A stretch of DNA of 64,000 nt from Streptomyces griseorubiginosus (GCF_001514195.1 NZ_KQ948736.1:1038625-1102624), one strand, 5' to 3'. Positions 1 to 8,272 are shown, numbered from the stretch's first letter. Made by a program: numbers and translations. Notes: generated by a model from the sequence alone, not told the origin.

Positions 1-440
1 CTGACGATGCTCCGCTTGCGGCCCACGATCTTCTTGCCCGCATCGACGCCCTGGCCGGCTGCGGGAACGTTGGTGGACGTCTTGATGCTCTGCGAGTCGA
101 TGACGCATGCGCTGGGTTCGGCCTCACGGCCTTCCTGCCTGCGGACTTGGCGGCGCAGGAGACTGTTGAGCTGGTCGAAGACGCCCTCCTCCTGCCACCG
201 GGCGAAGTAGGCGTAGACGGTGTTCCAGTGCGGATAGTCGTGCGGGAGGTAGCGCCAGGGGATCCCGGTGCGGTTCACGTAAAGGATCGCGTCCAGGAGG
301 CTGCGCAGGTCATGGTCTGGAGGCCGGCCGATGTCCAGTCCACGGCCGCGGCGTTCAGCTCGCCAGGCGGTCAGTACCGGCTCGATCAACTCCCAGCGGG
401 CATCGGACAGATCACTCGGATAACGGCGGCGTTCGGGCAC
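1..440 (-). CDS. IS5-family transposase, N-terminal part (runs off left edge)
   Basis: A reading frame on the minus strand begins at a GTG (438-440) and stays open to the left edge, giving about 146 codons. The translation opens with VPERRRYPSDLSDARWELIE and contains the block RTGIPWRYLPHDYPHWNTVY and the first catalytic Asp in ACVIDSQSIK, all typical of the DDE transposases of the IS5 family. The second Asp and the Glu lie outside the window. It is only partly similar to the transposase at 550-1374 (roughly 60 percent by eye), so it is a different element rather than a copy. It is divergently oriented from that gene. The GTG start is chosen because the family N-terminus begins there; no clear Shine-Dalgarno sequence is seen. 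Confidence 0.85.
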   Translation of the reverse strand, partial: MPERRRYPSDLSDARWELIEPVLTAWRAERRGRGLDIGRPPDHDLRSLLDAILYVNRTGIPWRYLPHDYPHWNTVYAYFARWQEEGVFDQLNSLLRRQVRRQEGREAEPSACVIDSQSIKTSTNVPAAGQGVDAGKKIVGRKRSIV

Positions 441-1410
441 AATTCGAGATTCACCGGTACGCACCGCGTTGAGGACGCGCGCTCCGGTGCCGCCGGCACC
501 CCCCGCACACGCCCTGGCCAGGCCAGCCGCCACCGTATACGCACCCATCATGCAAAGCCCACGGCCCTACCCCAGCGACCTGTCCGACGCCCGCTGGGAA
601 CTCATCCGCCCCACCCTCGAAGCCTGGCGCCAGGCCCGCAACGGCATCCGCAAGCCCACCCACGACCTGCGCGCCCTGATGAACGCCATCCTCTACGTCG
701 ACCGCACCGGCATTCCCTGGCGCTACCTGCCCCACGACTTCCCGCCCCACCAGAGCGTCTACGGCTACTTCGCCCTCTGGGAAGCCGACGGCATCTTCGA
801 CCAGCTCACCGGCCTGCTGCGCGGCAAAGTCCGCCAGGCCGAAGGCCGCTCGAGCGAGCCCACCGCCTGCCTGATCGACAGCCAGAGCATCAAAACCTCC
901 GCCACCGTCCACCTAGACAGCCAAGGCATCGACCCGGCCAAAAAGATCATCGGACGCAAGCGGCACATCGTCACCGACACCCTCGGCCTCCTCCTGGCCG
1001 TCACGGTCACCGCCGCGAGCATCCACGACTCCGCCGCCGCTACACAGCTCCTCGCCGGCATCGCCGCACGCCACCCCACCATCACCAAGGCCTGGGCCGA
1101 CAACGGCTACAAGACCAAAGCCGTCGAACACGCCGCCCACCTCGGCATCGACCTCGAAATCGTCCAACGCGACCCCACCGTCCGCGGCTTCCACGTCCAG
1201 CCCCGCCGCTGGGTCATCGAACGCACCCTCGGCTGGCTCATGCACCACCGCCGCCTGGCCCGCGACTACGAAACCCACCCCCACCGATCAGCAGCCATGA
1301 TCCAACTCGCCGCCATCAACCTCATGACCCGCCGCCTCACCCACGAAGCCACCTCCAACTGGCGTGACAGCTAAGCCAAATGAAACAGACAACCGAGAAT
1401 CAAACGCTCA
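441..1410 (+). mobile_element. IS5-family element, ends not clearly defined
   Basis: The region contains the transposase at 550-1374 plus short non-coding flanks. The 109 bases between the two divergent transposase starts have no further reading frame. I could not match a left terminal inverted repeat to the candidate right end near 1394-1409, which suggests truncation by the neighbouring element on the left. Boundaries are therefore approximate. Confidence 0.45.
550..1374 (+). CDS. IS5-family transposase (apparently intact)
   Basis: This encodes a 274-residue DDE transposase. The catalytic triad is visible as Asp in CLIDSQSIK, Asp in WADNGYK and Glu in RWVIERTLGW, and the N-terminal signature YPSDLSDARWELI marks the IS5 family. 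The ATG at 550 is preferred over upstream starts because it matches the N-terminus of the neighbouring transposase at 1-440. The frame has no internal stop, so the enzyme may be functional. The 3' flank holds CGAGAATCAAACGCTC near 1394-1409, a possible element end, but no matching inverted copy is found upstream between 441 and 549, so the left end of the element is probably lost. Confidence 0.9.
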   Translation: MQSPRPYPSDLSDARWELIRPTLEAWRQARNGIRKPTHDLRALMNAILYVDRTGIPWRYLPHDFPPHQSVYGYFALWEADGIFDQLTGLLRGKVRQAEGRSSEPTACLIDSQSIKTSATVHLDSQGIDPAKKIIGRKRHIVTDTLGLLLAVTVTAASIHDSAAATQLLAGIAARHPTITKAWADNGYKTKAVEHAAHLGIDLEIVQRDPTVRGFHVQPRRWVIERTLGWLMHHRRLARDYETHPHRSAAMIQLAAINLMTRRLTHEATSNWRDS

Positions 1411-1414
1411 CTTA

Positions 1415-1431
1415 GGGGCTGTTGCGAAAGT
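1415..1431 (+). repeat. left terminal inverted repeat of the IS
   Basis: GGGGCTGTTGCGAAAGT is the reverse complement, with one mismatch, of 2937-2953. It is preceded by TA. Confidence 0.8.
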
Positions 1432-1532
1432 ACTGGTCGCGGCTCAGAGGCGTGATGAGCCAACCGGGCAAGCGTCTGAGTAGATCAGCCATGATTAGGG
1501 CTGGAAGCGATCGGCTGGGGGGAGGAGCGCAG

Positions 1533-2015
1533 TTGAGTAGGGCTGTGCCGGTGATCTCCGGTGAAGCGATGTTCTGGGCCTACGACGTGGCGCTCGGGGT
1601 TCTCTTTATCGAGGCGGCACGAGTTGGTGCGGAGATGCCGGCGGATTTGCGGCCCTCGGGTTGGCCAGAGTTGGAGCAGGGGCTCCGCACCCAGGCGTTG
1701 GTAGGCAGCAGTTCCGCCGTCCTGCTTGACGACTTCGCCGTCGAGCAGCAAGAGGTACTCCTGAGTTGCATTGTGGAGGCGGCACGCCGGATCGAGGCCC
1801 GCGGCGGCGTGAGCCAGGACGAAGTTTCGACCTGGCCCGAGTTGGAGGAGAGTGGGACCAGCTTCCTGCGCGGTGCAGAACACATCGCCGCTGCTCCGCT
1901 GGTTGAGCTGGCGCAGGCTCTGGTCGATCTGGCTGCTGGCACGCTCTCCCCAGCTCCAGCTGAGCGCTATTGGTACTACGGAACTCCACAGGGGCGGATC
2001 GTGCAGGGCGGATAG
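1533..2015 (+). CDS. IS passenger gene, hypothetical protein
   Basis: This is a 160-residue protein of no family I recognise. The TTG at 1533 is chosen because a strong ribosome-binding sequence (GGGGGGAGGAG, 1517-1527) lies about seven bases upstream; the frame itself is open from 1422. The protein is acidic and mostly helical in appearance (MFWAYDVALGVLFIEAARVG near the start) and ends in YWYYGTPQGRI. It has no signal peptide or membrane segment. Codon use is less GC-biased at third positions than in the neighbouring genes (many GTT, GCT, CCA, GAG/GAA mixtures), suggesting transfer. It lies wholly between the IS ends, convergent with the broken transposase, whose stop is 18 bases away. Confidence 0.6.
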   Translation: MSRAVPVISGEAMFWAYDVALGVLFIEAARVGAEMPADLRPSGWPELEQGLRTQALVGSSSAVLLDDFAVEQQEVLLSCIVEAARRIEARGGVSQDEVSTWPELEESGTSFLRGAEHIAAAPLVELAQALVDLAAGTLSPAPAERYWYYGTPQGRIVQGG

Positions 2016-2033
2016 GGCTGCTGTGACGATGCG

Positions 2034-2908
2034 TCATAGCCACTCGTTGATGGCTGCGACCAGCACGGCTGCTTCGTAGCGGACGGCGAGTTTGTCGTAC
2101 CTCGTGGCGACGGCGCGGTGGCGCTTGAGGCGATTGATCCCGCACTCGTCCGCGTGCCGCTGTTTGTAGTCATCCTTGTCGAACGTCTGTGGCCGCCCGC
2201 CACGTGATCCGCGCTTGAGGCGGTTGCGGACACGGTCCGCCGGTACCGGGATGGTGGCCTTGATCCCGCGTCTGCGCAGCTAGGAGCGGTTGCTGCGGGA
2301 GTCGTACGCCTTGTCGGCTCGCACCCGGTCCGGCCGCTTGCGCGGCCTGCCGAGTCCCAGCCTCGGGACCCGGATGGCTTCCAGGACCGCTTCGAACTGC
2401 GGGGCATCGCCCCGCTGCCCGGCCGTGATCACGATGGACAAGGGCTTCTGACCTTGCTCAACCGCAAGGTGGATTTTGCTGGTCAGTCCGCCCCGAGATC
2501 GCCCGAGGCCGTGGTCGGCCGGCTCGACGGAAACGCCGCCAGGCGGTTCCTTCTGGAGATCCCCCTTTTCGCCGCTCCGGCAGCGTGCTGGTGGGCCCGG
2601 CAGACGGTGGAGTCGACGTTCACGTCCCAGGTGATCATGCCTTTCGCATCGGCTTCGGCCTGGAGCTGGGTGAGAATCCTGGCCCAGATGCCGTCCCGCT
2701 GCCAGCGCCGGAACAGGTCGTAGACCCGGTCCCACGGCCCATAACGTTCCGGCACGTCGCGCCAGGGGGCACCGGTCCGGGTCCGCCACCGTATGCCGTC
2801 TATGAGCTGCCGCCGTGTCCACACCTGCGGACGACCTGGCTTGATGCCCCGCGGCAGCAACGGCTCAAGCCGGGCCCACTGACCGCTCGTCAGATCACCA
2901 CGTCCCAC
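2034..2908 (-). pseudogene. IS5/IS427-type transposase, frameshifted and with an amber stop
   Basis: Translation starts at GTG 2908 with MGRGDLTSGQWARLEPLLPR, the usual N-terminus of IS427-group transposases. Around 2567-2575 the sequence AAAAGGGGG (minus strand) is where the reading frame must change to continue as GDLQKEPPGGVSVEPADHGL; such a slip is the normal programmed frameshift of this group. The second frame is then cut by TAG at 2280-2282, where the family has a Tyr codon in RSYLRRRGIKA. The remaining coding sequence (RLKRHRAVATRYDKL to INEWL, stop at 2034-2036) is otherwise intact. The transposase is therefore probably inactive unless the amber codon is suppressed. Confidence 0.8.
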
Positions 2909-2936
2909 AGCACGTGATCATCAACGAACAAGATCC

Positions 2937-2953
2937 ACTTTCGCAACAGACCC
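2937..2953 (-). repeat. right terminal inverted repeat of the IS
   Basis: ACTTTCGCAACAGACCC pairs with 1415-1431 and is followed by TA. The last base also forms part of the TAG stop codon (2953-2955, minus strand) of the neighbouring SARP gene. Confidence 0.8.
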
Positions 2954-5900
2954 TAGGCGCCAACGCCCCGCTCCCCCGCCTCCCGAGCCCCCAACTCCCG
3001 GAAAACACTCATCGCTTCACCCCGCGCATCCGACGCCGCCCCCGTCTCCCCTTCGGCCTCGAACACCTCCGCCAGATCCCACAGGGTCCGCGCCCGCCAC
3101 AAGGGAAGCCGCAACTTCTCCCACCCCGACAGCGCCCGCTCCAACGGCTCCCGCGCACCCCCGGCGTCACGTGCCGCGAGGTGCCACTCCCCCAGCGTCC
3201 GCAACACCAGCGCCTCCCCGAACCGGTCCTGCCGGTCGCGGGCCACCTCCAGGCACCGGTCGAGCCGTTCCCGCGCCTCGTCGAGCCGCCCCTGCCGCAG
3301 CTCCACCTTGGCCAGCGACTGTTCCGTGTACATCAGACCCAAGGTGTCCTGGAGTTCCTGGAACCCCCGCAGCGCGTCCCGCAGCAGCTCCTCCGCCGCT
3401 GTCCACGCGTCCTCCGCCCGATGGCACAACGCCAGCGACCGCACGGTCAGCGCGGCACCGAACCGGTCGCCCTCCGCCCGGTACAGCTCCAGCGCGCGCG
3501 ACAGTGCCTCGCGGGCCTCGGGACCCCGCCCCTGCTCGCGGTGCACACAGCCGAGGCCGTACAGCACCTGGGCCCGGGCACCGCGGTCGCCGTCCGGTCC
3601 GTACCGCTCCAGCGCGTCGTCGAGCAGCTCCAATGCCTCGCGGAAGCACGCTTGTTCGCGCCGGGCCGTGGCCATGCCGACCAGGGCCTGGGCCGACCCC
3701 TGCGGTGCGTCCCCCAGGGCCTCGAACAGCCGCAGGGCGTCCCGGAAGTAGCCGTAGGACTCCTCGAACTCGTCCTGTTCGTAGCGCAGTTGGCCCAGGC
3801 CGATGTGCAGCCACGCCTCGCCCTCGCGGTCGCCGCTGCGGCGCACCGCCGCCATCGCCGCGGTGTGCGAGCGGGACCAGGCGTCGAACTGGTTGTACAG
3901 GGCGACGGAGCTGGCGATCAGCGCCCCGGCGAGGTCGCGGGCGGCGCGGTCCATGCCGTGGTCGGCGCAGTGGTCCACCGCGGCGAGCAGACCGGCCTGT
4001 TCGGCGGCGAACCAGGCGGCGGGCCGGGCGAGCAGGTCCTCCTCGGCGCGCGGGTCCAGCGGGTCGACGGGCCGTACGGCGGCCGGTTCGGGGAAGTAGC
4101 GCGCCGCGCCGCCGGGGCCGCGGGCCGCGGCCTTCTCGGCGAGTCCGAGCCAGCACTCCACGAGGCGCAGCACGGCCGCGGAGCGCTCCTCGGGGCTCTC
4201 CTCCGACAGACAGCGCTCGCGGGCGTGTTCGCGGGCCAGGTCGTGGATGCGGTAGCGGCTGCGCCCGGTGCCGTCGACGCCGATCACGTCGATGAAGTGG
4301 CAGTCCACCAGCCGCTCGACGGCCTCCTCGGCCTCCTCGGTGCCGATGTCCAGCAGGGGTGCGGCGATCCAGGCGGCGAAGTCGGGCAGGTCGAGGAGGG
4401 CGAGCCGGCGCAGGGCACGCTGCTGCTGCGGGTCGAGGTCGGCGTAGCCCAGTTCGAGGCTGGTGCGCAACTCCAGGTCTCCGGCACGCAGTTCGTTGAG
4501 CCTGAGCCGTTCGTCGCGCAGCCGGGCGGCGAGCCGGCCGGGCACCCAGTGCGGCCGGGCGGCGAGCCGCGCCCCGGCGATACGGACGGCGAGCGGCAGG
4601 CGCCCGCACAGGGAGACGATCTCGGCGGCCTGGTCGGGTTCGGCGTCGGTGCGGTCTCCTCCGGCGACGCGTCGGAGGAGTTCGAGGGCTTCGTCCTGGT
4701 CCGGCACGGTCAGGTCGAGGTGGGCGGCGCCTTCCAGGGCCACCAGCCGTCGCCTGCTGGTGACGAGCACCGCGGAGCCGGGTCCCGGCGGCAGCAGGGG
4801 GCGTACGTGCGCCTCCCCGGCAGCGTTGTCAAGGATCAGCAGGATGCGGCGGTGTCCGGTGACGGTGCGGTACAGGCCGGTGAGTTCCTCGACCGAGCTG
4901 GGCAGGGTCTCCGGTTCGGCTCCCATGGCGCGCAGCAGCCGGGCGAGGGCGTCGGCGGGCTCCAGGGGCGCGGTGTCGGCGGCCCTGAGGTCCACGAACA
5001 GGCGGCCGTCCGGGAAGAGTTCGGCGGTGCGGTGGCCGACGTGGACGGCGAGGGCGGTCTTGCCGGTGCCCGAACGTCCGGAGATCACCCCGATGGGCGG
5101 GGCGGTACGGCCGGGGTCGTCGACTCCGCCGAGCAGCGAGACGGCCCAGTCGATCTGGTCCGCCCGGCCGACGAAGTCGGCGATGTCCGGGGGGAGATGG
5201 GAGGGCGCGGGCCTGGTCGGCGTGCCCGCTCCGGTGCCGTCCGCCGCGGTACGGCTCGTGGTCCGCTGCCGGGGCATCCGGGTGGGCTCGGCCTCCGGGA
5301 CCGGCGGGTGGGAGCCGGGCCCCGACCGTGCGGGGGCGTGCGGCCGGGTGCCGGTGCCGGTGCCGGTGCCGGTGCCGAGGAGTGTGCTCTCGTGCGGCCG
5401 CTGTGCGGGGCCGGGTGACGGCTCGTGGGACGGGTGTCCGGGGTGCGGCGAAGGCGGGCGGGAGCCGGGCCCCGACCGCGCGGGCTCGTGCGGCCGGGCG
5501 CCGGCGCCGAGCAGGGCGGGGTCGTTGGTCAGGACGGCCTTGTGCAGGGCCCGCAGTTCGGGCCCGGCGTCGATGCCCAGCTCCTCCCGCAGGACCTCGC
5601 GGCCCTCCTGATAGGTGCGCAGGGCGTCGGAGACCCGGCCGGTGCGGAACAGCGCGGTCATCAGCTGGCCGCGCGGCCGCTCCCGCAGGGGATGCGCGGC
5701 GACATGGGCGAGCAGGGGCGCGATGGTGCGGTCGGCGCGGCCGAGCTCCAGGTGCAGGCCGAAGGACTCCTCCTGGGCGACGAGCCGCAGTTCCGCCAGC
5801 CGGGCCGCCTCGATCCGGGCGAACGACTGCGCGAGCCCCTCCAGGGCCTCCTGGCCGCGCCAGAGTCCGAGCGCCTCGGACAGCAGGTCGGCGGCCTCCT

Positions 5901-6261
5901 CCAGGTGGCCCCCGGTGGCCTCGGACCGGCCGGAGGCGAGGAGTTCCTCGAAGCGGCGGGCGTCGACCTGGTCGGGGTCGAGGTCGACGACGTAGCCCGG
6001 CGGCCGGGTCCGGATCACCTCGGCGGCGTCGATGCGGGCGAGGGCGCGGCGGACCGCGGAGACGTGGGTGGCGACGAGGGCGCTGGCGGTCGCGGGGGCC
6101 TGCTCGTCCCAGACGGAGTCGACGAGCCGGTCCGTGGAGAGGACCTCGCCGAGGTGTACGACGAGCGCGGACAGCATGGCGAGAGGTCGCACTCCGCCGA
6201 GCGGGGCCCGCCGGCCGCCCTGCCACACCTCCACCGGACCCAGCAGTCGTACCTGGAGCAT
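2953..6261 (-). CDS. SARP/AfsR-type transcriptional regulator with NB-ARC and TPR domains
   Basis: This large regulator (1102 residues) has the AfsR architecture. Residues 1-92 are an OmpR-like winged-helix DNA-binding domain (MLQVRLLGPVEVW), 93-244 a bacterial transcriptional activation domain ending in LREELGIDAGPELRALH, about 245-350 a Pro/Gly-rich linker with repeats, then an NB-ARC ATPase with Walker A GRSGTGKTALAV near residue 391, and C-terminal TPR repeats. Such proteins activate secondary-metabolite or developmental genes. The ATG at 6261 is preferred over the longer frame because it begins the conserved domain and is preceded by GGGGG. The stop codon TAG lies exactly at the junction with the IS, so the original 3' end could have been altered. 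No biosynthetic cluster is adjacent within the window. Confidence 0.9.
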   Translation of the reverse strand: MLQVRLLGPVEVWQGGRRAPLGGVRPLAMLSALVVHLGEVLSTDRLVDSVWDEQAPATASALVATHVSAVRRALARIDAAEVIRTRPPGYVVDLDPDQVDARRFEELLASGRSEATGGHLEEAADLLSEALGLWRGQEALEGLAQSFARIEAARLAELRLVAQEESFGLHLELGRADRTIAPLLAHVAAHPLRERPRGQLMTALFRTGRVSDALRTYQEGREVLREELGIDAGPELRALHKAVLTNDPALLGAGARPHEPARSGPGSRPPSPHPGHPSHEPSPGPAQRPHESTLLGTGTGTGTGTRPHAPARSGPGSHPPVPEAEPTRMPRQRTTSRTAADGTGAGTPTRPAPSHLPPDIADFVGRADQIDWAVSLLGGVDDPGRTAPPIGVISGRSGTGKTALAVHVGHRTAELFPDGRLFVDLRAADTAPLEPADALARLLRAMGAEPETLPSSVEELTGLYRTVTGHRRILLILDNAAGEAHVRPLLPPGPGSAVLVTSRRRLVALEGAAHLDLTVPDQDEALELLRRVAGGDRTDAEPDQAAEIVSLCGRLPLAVRIAGARLAARPHWVPGRLAARLRDERLRLNELRAGDLELRTSLELGYADLDPQQQRALRRLALLDLPDFAAWIAAPLLDIGTEEAEEAVERLVDCHFIDVIGVDGTGRSRYRIHDLAREHARERCLSEESPEERSAAVLRLVECWLGLAEKAAARGPGGAARYFPEPAAVRPVDPLDPRAEEDLLARPAAWFAAEQAGLLAAVDHCADHGMDRAARDLAGALIASSVALYNQFDAWSRSHTAAMAAVRRSGDREGEAWLHIGLGQLRYEQDEFEESYGYFRDALRLFEALGDAPQGSAQALVGMATARREQACFREALELLDDALERYGPDGDRGARAQVLYGLGCVHREQGRGPEAREALSRALELYRAEGDRFGAALTVRSLALCHRAEDAWTAAEELLRDALRGFQELQDTLGLMYTEQSLAKVELRQGRLDEARERLDRCLEVARDRQDRFGEALVLRTLGEWHLAARDAGGAREPLERALSGWEKLRLPLWRARTLWDLAEVFEAEGETGAASDARGEAMSVFRELGAREAGERGVGA
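5311..5502 (-). repeat. duplicated 42-bp segment and hexamer array in the SARP linker
   Basis: A segment beginning GGAGCCGGGCCCCGACCG occurs at 5311-5352 and again, with few changes, at 5461-5502, encoding two copies of a RPHxPARSGPGSxPP motif. Between them GGTGCC is repeated five times (5347-5376), giving a Gly-Thr run. This is a flexible linker that probably varies in length between strains. Confidence 0.8.
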
Positions 6262-6632
6262 GATCCCCCGATCGCCGCACCACCCCATGGATACGCGTTC
6301 GACGATATCGACGGGCACGGACATCACACGGCGCGCGCAGGGCCTGCCTGGCCGGATCCGGACGGCTCCCGACCGCGTCCCGGCCCCCGGACAGGGCCTG
6401 CACAAAGGAACAGGCCTTGTGCGAGCCGACTTCCCCGCGGAACGCCGGTTGGCCGGATTTGGACGACGGGCAGAGATCCGGCTCCTCCGAGGGACGGCTG
6501 CGCCGAGCCGTTCGTATGACCGCCGGACCAAGAAAAAAATCCGCGATTCGCGGGGCATACGGATGTGCCTCCCGGGGCGTCAACGGCTCGTAGGAACAAC
6601 CCGGTTCGACCGCACACCCCAGGAGCATGCCG
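6262..6632. other. divergent promoter region of the SARP and lipoprotein genes
   Basis: These 371 bases have no credible gene. An overlapping dyad is seen at 6395-6422: GGCCTG and CAGGCC flank a spacer, and GCACAA pairs with TTGTGC. It could be an operator. An A-rich stretch (AAGAAAAAAAT) lies at 6531-6541. No clear -35/-10 pair was assigned. Confidence 0.4.
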
Positions 6633-7622
6633 ATGAAGCGCGCCGACGCCCCACGCCGGACGGTGGTAGCCAGTGGACGCGGCATGCGGCGAGTGACCAC
6701 CACGCTGGGCGCGATCGCCGCGCTGTCCTCGCTCGTCCTGACCGGATGCTCGGCGGACTCCGACACGACCCACCGCACCTCACCGGTCGCCCGCGCCGAG
6801 GCCGCCGCGACCACCGAGAAGCTCACGTACGACCAGGACCTGCGGATCTCCGACGCCGAGCAGCACCTCGTCACGGTCTGCATGCGCAAGCACGGTTTCG
6901 ACTACCGCGAGGAGAAGCCACCGAGCCTGGAGGAGAGCAGGCCGGTCGGCTATGTGCAGGACGACGTCGACTGGGCGCGCAGCCACGGCTACGGCAGCCG
7001 GATCGAGGCGAAGGAGGACCTCGCCCGGCTGCGCAACCCCAACATCGCCTACCGCAAGTCCCTCTCCCGGTCCCGCCAGAAGGCCTTCGACATCGCGATG
7101 GACGGCGGCCGCGACGCGGTGGTGCTGAAGGCGCCGACACCGTCCGGCGGCACGATCAGCAAGCAGTCCGGCGGCTGCGCGGGCCAGGCCGAGAAGGCGC
7201 TGTACGGCGATCCGGAGGCGTGGTTCCGATCCGACGTGGCCGTCAGGAACCTGCGTCCCCTGTACGTGGGCAAGCTCCTGGCCGACAAGGAGTTGAAGAA
7301 CGCCGTGACGGCCTGGTCGCAGTGCATGAACAAGGCGGGCCACCCCTTCCCCGACCCCGACGCGGCACGCCAGTCCACCCGCGATCACAGCGCGCAGCAG
7401 ACCCCGGCCGAGGAGGCCAGGTCCTTCGCGAACGAGACCCGGATCGCGGTCGCCGACGCCACCTGCGCCCGCTCCGTCTCCCTGCGCTCCATCGGTGAGC
7501 GGCGCGAGGCCCATTACATCGGCGAACTCGCCGGCAAGTACGGTCCCGCCCTCACCGCCCACCTGCGGATGCAGCGGCACGCCCTGACCGTCGCCGAACG
7601 CACCGTCCCGGCCCGCACCTGA
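6633..7622 (+). CDS. putative secreted lipoprotein of unknown function
   Basis: This is a 329-residue protein with a lipoprotein signal peptide: basic N-terminus, hydrophobic run AIAALSSLVL and lipobox LTGC. The mature part has spaced Cys residues (VCMRKHGFDY, GGCAGQAEKAL, WSQCMNKAGHPF, ATCARSV), a pattern common in actinomycete extracytoplasmic lipoproteins of unknown role. The ATG at 6633 is chosen over 6627 because AGGAG (6621-6625) then has a spacing of seven bases. It is divergent from the SARP gene. I do not recognise a named family. Confidence 0.75.
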   Translation: MKRADAPRRTVVASGRGMRRVTTTLGAIAALSSLVLTGCSADSDTTHRTSPVARAEAAATTEKLTYDQDLRISDAEQHLVTVCMRKHGFDYREEKPPSLEESRPVGYVQDDVDWARSHGYGSRIEAKEDLARLRNPNIAYRKSLSRSRQKAFDIAMDGGRDAVVLKAPTPSGGTISKQSGGCAGQAEKALYGDPEAWFRSDVAVRNLRPLYVGKLLADKELKNAVTAWSQCMNKAGHPFPDPDAARQSTRDHSAQQTPAEEARSFANETRIAVADATCARSVSLRSIGERREAHYIGELAGKYGPALTAHLRMQRHALTVAERTVPART

Positions 7623-7647
7623 CCTGGTACGCGCCGGTCCCAGAACA

Positions 7648-7669
7648 TCCGTGACCCCCGTGTCACGGA
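7648..7669 (+). terminator. hairpin downstream of the lipoprotein gene
   Basis: TCCGTGAC and GTCACGGA form a perfect 8-bp stem with a 6-base loop, 26 bases after the stop codon. There is no U-tract, as is usual for Streptomyces terminators. Confidence 0.5.
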
Positions 7670-7755
7670 CAGACCCCGCGACGACGCTCGCGGATCGTCA
7701 CCTCACCATCCCCACCACGCCTCCCACGAGGCGCGAGCAGAACAGGAAATCCGTC

Positions 7756-8223
7756 ATGCGCAAGCTGACCGTCTCCCTCGCCACCCTGGGCATCGCGGCC
7801 CTCGGCATCGCCGTCCCGGTCACCGCCCACGCGGGCCCCGGCTGCAACGCCAACTGGAACGCGCACGGCCGCGACGGCGACGTCCGCGCCTGGGACGGCA
7901 CCGACTGCGGCGGCACGCTCCTCGGCGTCACCGCGGGCAGCGACCCCTCCTGGGGCGACAACCTCGGCCCCTTCCAGGGCAGTGACGCCAACACCGCCTC
8001 GTCCGTGATGAACAGCGGCTTCGTCGGCGGCAAGGACGTCGTGGCCTTCTACTACCTCGACCAGTACAACGACACCGCGTACGGCTGCCTCCTGCCGGGC
8101 GAGAAGTACGTGGACGACCTCAGCCGGGACCACTTCACCAACAACAGGACCATGAACAACAACATCCAGTCGCACACCTGGGTGACCTCGTCCGCCTGCG
8201 CCCCGGGTTCCTTCATCAGCTAG
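7756..8223 (+). CDS. small secreted protein, beta/gamma-crystallin or I36 inhibitor-like
   Basis: This 155-residue protein has a Sec signal peptide (MRKLTVSLATLGIAALGIAV, cleavage after AHA). The mature part has two similar halves: one with DCGGTLLGV followed by NTASSVMNSG, another with FYYLDQYNDTAYGCLL followed by DDLSRDHF. This resembles the beta/gamma-crystallin fold of peptidase inhibitor family I36 (Streptomyces metalloproteinase inhibitor type). The inhibitor role is inferred from fold resemblance only. AGGAAA lies six bases before the ATG. It is followed by a strong terminator. Confidence 0.7.
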   Translation: MRKLTVSLATLGIAALGIAVPVTAHAGPGCNANWNAHGRDGDVRAWDGTDCGGTLLGVTAGSDPSWGDNLGPFQGSDANTASSVMNSGFVGGKDVVAFYYLDQYNDTAYGCLLPGEKYVDDLSRDHFTNNRTMNNNIQSHTWVTSSACAPGSFIS

Positions 8224-8238
8224 GAGTCCGCTCGCGGC

Positions 8239-8272
8239 TCGCCCCGGCACCCCGCCAAGGGTGCCGGGGCGA
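8239..8272 (+). terminator. strong hairpin terminator
   Basis: TCGCCCCGGCACCC pairs perfectly with GGGTGCCGGGGCGA over 14 bp with a 6-base loop, 16 bases after the stop of the small secreted protein. Confidence 0.8.

Larger units (their letters stand above)
1415..2953 (-). mobile_element. IS5-family (IS427-type) insertion sequence carrying a passenger gene
   Basis: The element is bounded by 17-bp terminal inverted repeats, GGGGCTGTTGCGAAAGT on the left and ACTTTCGCAACAGACCC on the right, with one mismatch. Both ends are flanked by TA (1413-1414 and 2954-2955), the target duplication expected for this group. It holds a minus-strand transposase broken by a stop codon and, unusually for an element of this kind, a second convergent gene of about 160 codons between the transposase 3' end and the left repeat. 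At about 1.54 kb it is much longer than the 0.85-0.9 kb usual for such elements. The extra length is the passenger region. Confidence 0.8.

Noticed and set aside
5347..5376. Possible CRISPR or minisatellite array
   Set aside because: Five hexamers inside a coding linker without spacers; not a CRISPR array.
2914..5418. 834-codon open frame antisense to the SARP gene
   Set aside because: High-GC shadow frame; composition is Arg/Pro/Gly low-complexity with no domain, while the opposite strand encodes a clear AfsR-type protein.
6262..6632. N-terminal extension of the SARP protein to 6558
   Set aside because: The extension lies before the conserved DNA-binding domain, is Arg/Pro-rich, and ATG 6261 has a GGGGG ribosome-binding sequence.
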